Positions 62,016-64,000 of a stretch of 64,000 nucleotides of DNA are shown here, in pieces. The position numbers and the translations under genes are program-made. The stretch spans positions 26,269,572-26,333,571 of the forward strand of contig NC_079485.1 of assembly GCF_026230105.1 (NCBI RefSeq), in the 5' to 3' direction. Source of the stretch: Diorhabda sublineata. Lineage: Eukaryota > Arthropoda > Insecta > Coleoptera > Chrysomelidae. How positions within the stretch are numbered: position 1 is the first letter of the stretch; every line of letters starts with the position of its first letter. The notes under the pieces were generated by a model. The model was not told the origin of the DNA. It did not search any database and was given only the letters and a program-made list of their open reading frames with translations.

Positions 62016-62972
62016 TAAGCGCAAAAACAGATGGTATACTTTAAATTAAGAAAAGTTAGTGAAGATAAACATGGAGAGTGCAGACGCAACAAAAAACATT
62101 GAAAGGAAGAAGCGAATGTTAAAAGCGTGTCAGAAGATAATGGGATGCGATGAAGCGACCATAAAAGTTTTGGCTGAAAACTCCGTCTGTAACATACGGT
62201 CTATTGAAAGAAACTCTAGATCTATAAAGGACCCAAACCCACTCATGTCAGCAATGTCAAATGTCAACATGAAATACCCAATAACTTATATACCCGGGTT
62301 ACGAACCAGACCCTAAATTATTTTCAAATATAACAGACACCAGAAGAAGAGGGAGAAAACTATGGAAAATGGAAGCAATTAACCATTGGGTTGTTCACTC
62401 ACCGCCAGCCTCAAACACGAACAAAGAAGCAATTGAAGCCTTGATGAGAACCAATGTTAAAAGGCTGGAGTCAATCAACTCTATTAACTGGGAGAAAACA
62501 CACTTTACAGTAGGTGAGACCTCATATTCAAGACAGTTAATTCCCACAAATCCAGAATGTGTGGAGGTGCCAAAAGAAATTAGGAAACCAGCTATAGCCA
62601 AAAGCTTGGATCTAGAAAATTACATAGAATATGAAGACTTCCCAGAATATTACCTGAAGAAAGTAAAAGACATAATTGGGACCAGTTCACTCTCCCTAAC
62701 TTCCATAACAAACATGATTGATTTTGTACAATCCCAAATGGATCCGATATTCAGACATCTACCAATAATTCAGGGAATGGACCCAAATGAAATCCACCTA
62801 GCTCATGCAATTGTTCGACCTAACTATAAAATTACTTGAATCGGGGATTTCTTCAAGAAAACCACAACCCACAACAAAATAATAACAGAATTCTGCATGA
62901 ACATAATAAGGCACGCACAAAGAAACAAATCAGACTGCCCAGCAATAAATAAATTCATTGATTCAGGGCAAG
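62016..62972 (+). pseudogene. Endogenous viral element: orthomyxovirus-like PB2 (N-terminal part), broken
   Basis: A ~957-bp non-repeat segment within the array. From ATG 62071 one frame is open to about 62316. A second frame carries the similarity from about 62292 to a TGA at 62837-62839. The same frame then continues to about 62972, where repeat sequence resumes. So there is one frameshift near 62290-62300, one in-frame stop, and truncation. The encoded text resembles the N-terminal region of an influenza-type polymerase PB2 (cap-binding/RdRp complex subunit). Support comes from a NMKYPIT motif at about residue 70, a LWKM..W...SPP block after it, and an NP-x-C/H-x-x-(L/V)-x-x-(K/E) spacing further on. 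It covers roughly 300 of about 750 residues. AGCGCAAAAACAG at 62018-62030 resembles the conserved end of orthomyxovirus positive-sense RNA. The assignment is by eye; a related segmented negative-strand virus is the alternative. Confidence 0.72.
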
Positions 62973-64000
62973 GTTTAGTACCAGCAAAGGTCAACGTTAC
63001 GTGACACATTCTTTGAAACCTTAAAAAAAGGCTAGCTGATTGGAGCGAGAGGGTAAGCGGCACATCTTTACCCCAGGAAGGTACGAATAATTATTGATAC
63101 CAAAGTAATTACTATCCTGAATGCGCCTAACGACCTAGCTGAATCTAGAGATACAAAACTGTTTAGTATAAGCAAAGGTCAATGTTACGTGACACATTCT
63201 TTGAAACCATGGAAAAGGCGAGGTGATTGGAGCGAGAGGGTGAGCGACACATCTTCACCGTGAAGAGGTACGATTGATTATTGATGCCAAAGTAATTACC
63301 ATCCTTAATGCGCCCAACGACCTGGCTGAATCTAGAGATACAAAACTGTTTAGTATCAGCAAAGGTCAATGTTACGTGACACATTCTTTGAAACTGTGAA
63401 AAAAGCGAGCTGATTGGAGCGAGAGTATACGAGCGCGAAGAGGGAGAGCGACACATCTTCACCCCAAGAAGGTACGAATAATTATTGACACCAAAGTAAT
63501 TACTATCCTGAATGCGCCTAACGACCTGGCTGAATCTAGAGATACAAAACTGTTTAGTATCAGCAAAGGTCAATGTTACGAGACACATTCTTTGAAACCG
63601 TGAAAAAGGCGAGCTGTTTGGAGCGAGAGGGTGAGCGACACATCTTCACCCTGAAACTGTACGATTGGTTATTGATACCAAAGTAATAACCATCCTGAAT
63701 GCGCTCAACGATCTGGCTGAATCTAGAGATACAAAACTGTTTAATATCAGCAAAGGTCAATGTTACGAGACACATTCTTTGAAACCGTGAAAAAGGCGAG
63801 CTGTTTGGAGCGAGAGGGTGAGCGACACATCTTCACCCTGAAACTGTACGATTGGTTATTGATACCAAAGTAATAACCATCCTGAATGCGCTCAACGATC
63901 TGGCTGAATCTAGAGATACAAAACTGTTTAGTATCAGCAAAGGTCAATGTTACGTGACACATTCTTTGAAACCATGAAAAAGGCGAGCTGATTGGAGCGA
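62973..64000. repeat. Satellite-like tandem array, right block (runs off the window)
   Basis: The array resumes mid-unit at TTTAGTACCAGCAAAGG. Unit anchors lie at 63122, 63309, 63513, 63700 and 63887 (spacings 187, 204, 187, 187), in the same orientation as the left block. The last two 187-bp units are nearly identical (shared CCTGAAACTGTACGATTGGT), which suggests a recent duplication. The array continues beyond the right edge. Confidence 0.9.

Noticed and set aside
62059..62070. GTG at 62059 as the start of the PB2-like frame
   Set aside because: A normal ATG follows at 62071, and the bases before it look like a leader. The copy is broken anyway.
59071..64000. CRISPR array
   Set aside because: The whole 187/204-bp unit repeats with no unique spacers, and the context is an animal genome.

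Overview
The window is AT-rich nuclear DNA from an arthropod, most likely a holometabolous insect. A beetle is possible, but I cannot fix the order from sequence alone. The evidence is four multi-exon animal genes with insect-type features (a Trithorax with the insect N-terminus and nuclear-receptor-like zinc region, and no CXXC finger) plus remnants of many insect-typical transposons (mariner, another Tc1/mariner type, piggyBac, Tigger/pogo, hAT, Ty1/copia, non-LTR).

Layout. 1-5.1 kb: the 3' part of CAND1 (cullin-associated NEDD8-dissociated protein 1), including a GC-AG intron and a last intron filled with transposon debris. 7.0-15.9 kb: a complete four-exon legless/BCL9 gene (about 1,150 aa). 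19.4-21.3 kb: a complete three-exon SET (I2PP2A/TAF-I, NAP family) gene whose first intron looks U12-type. 26.5-42.1 kb: a complete nine-exon trithorax/KMT2 gene (about 2,666 aa) with PHD1-3, atypical bromodomain, ePHD, FYRN, a candidate Taspase-1 site, FYRC, Win motif and SET plus post-SET. All four lie on the + strand.

From 42 kb on there is no host gene I can support. 44-57 kb holds decayed piggyBac (two), a 690-bp TIR element, a ~0.5-kb tandem duplication, a near full-length Tigger and a hAT tail. From about 57.2 kb to the right edge lies a complex tandem array whose core unit occurs as 204-bp and 187-bp versions, mixed with a second ~250-bp repeated block.

The most unusual item is inside that array. 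At about 62,016-62,972 a ~957-bp segment of non-repeat sequence interrupts a repeat unit and encodes, in broken frames, a protein resembling the N-terminal third or more of an orthomyxovirus polymerase PB2 subunit. Its left junction falls just before a short A-rich motif like the conserved end of orthomyxovirus positive-sense RNA. I read it as an endogenous viral element embedded in a satellite array.

The four genes do not form an operon. They act in ubiquitin-ligase recycling (CAND1), Wnt transcription (legless), and chromatin/phosphatase regulation (SET, trithorax).
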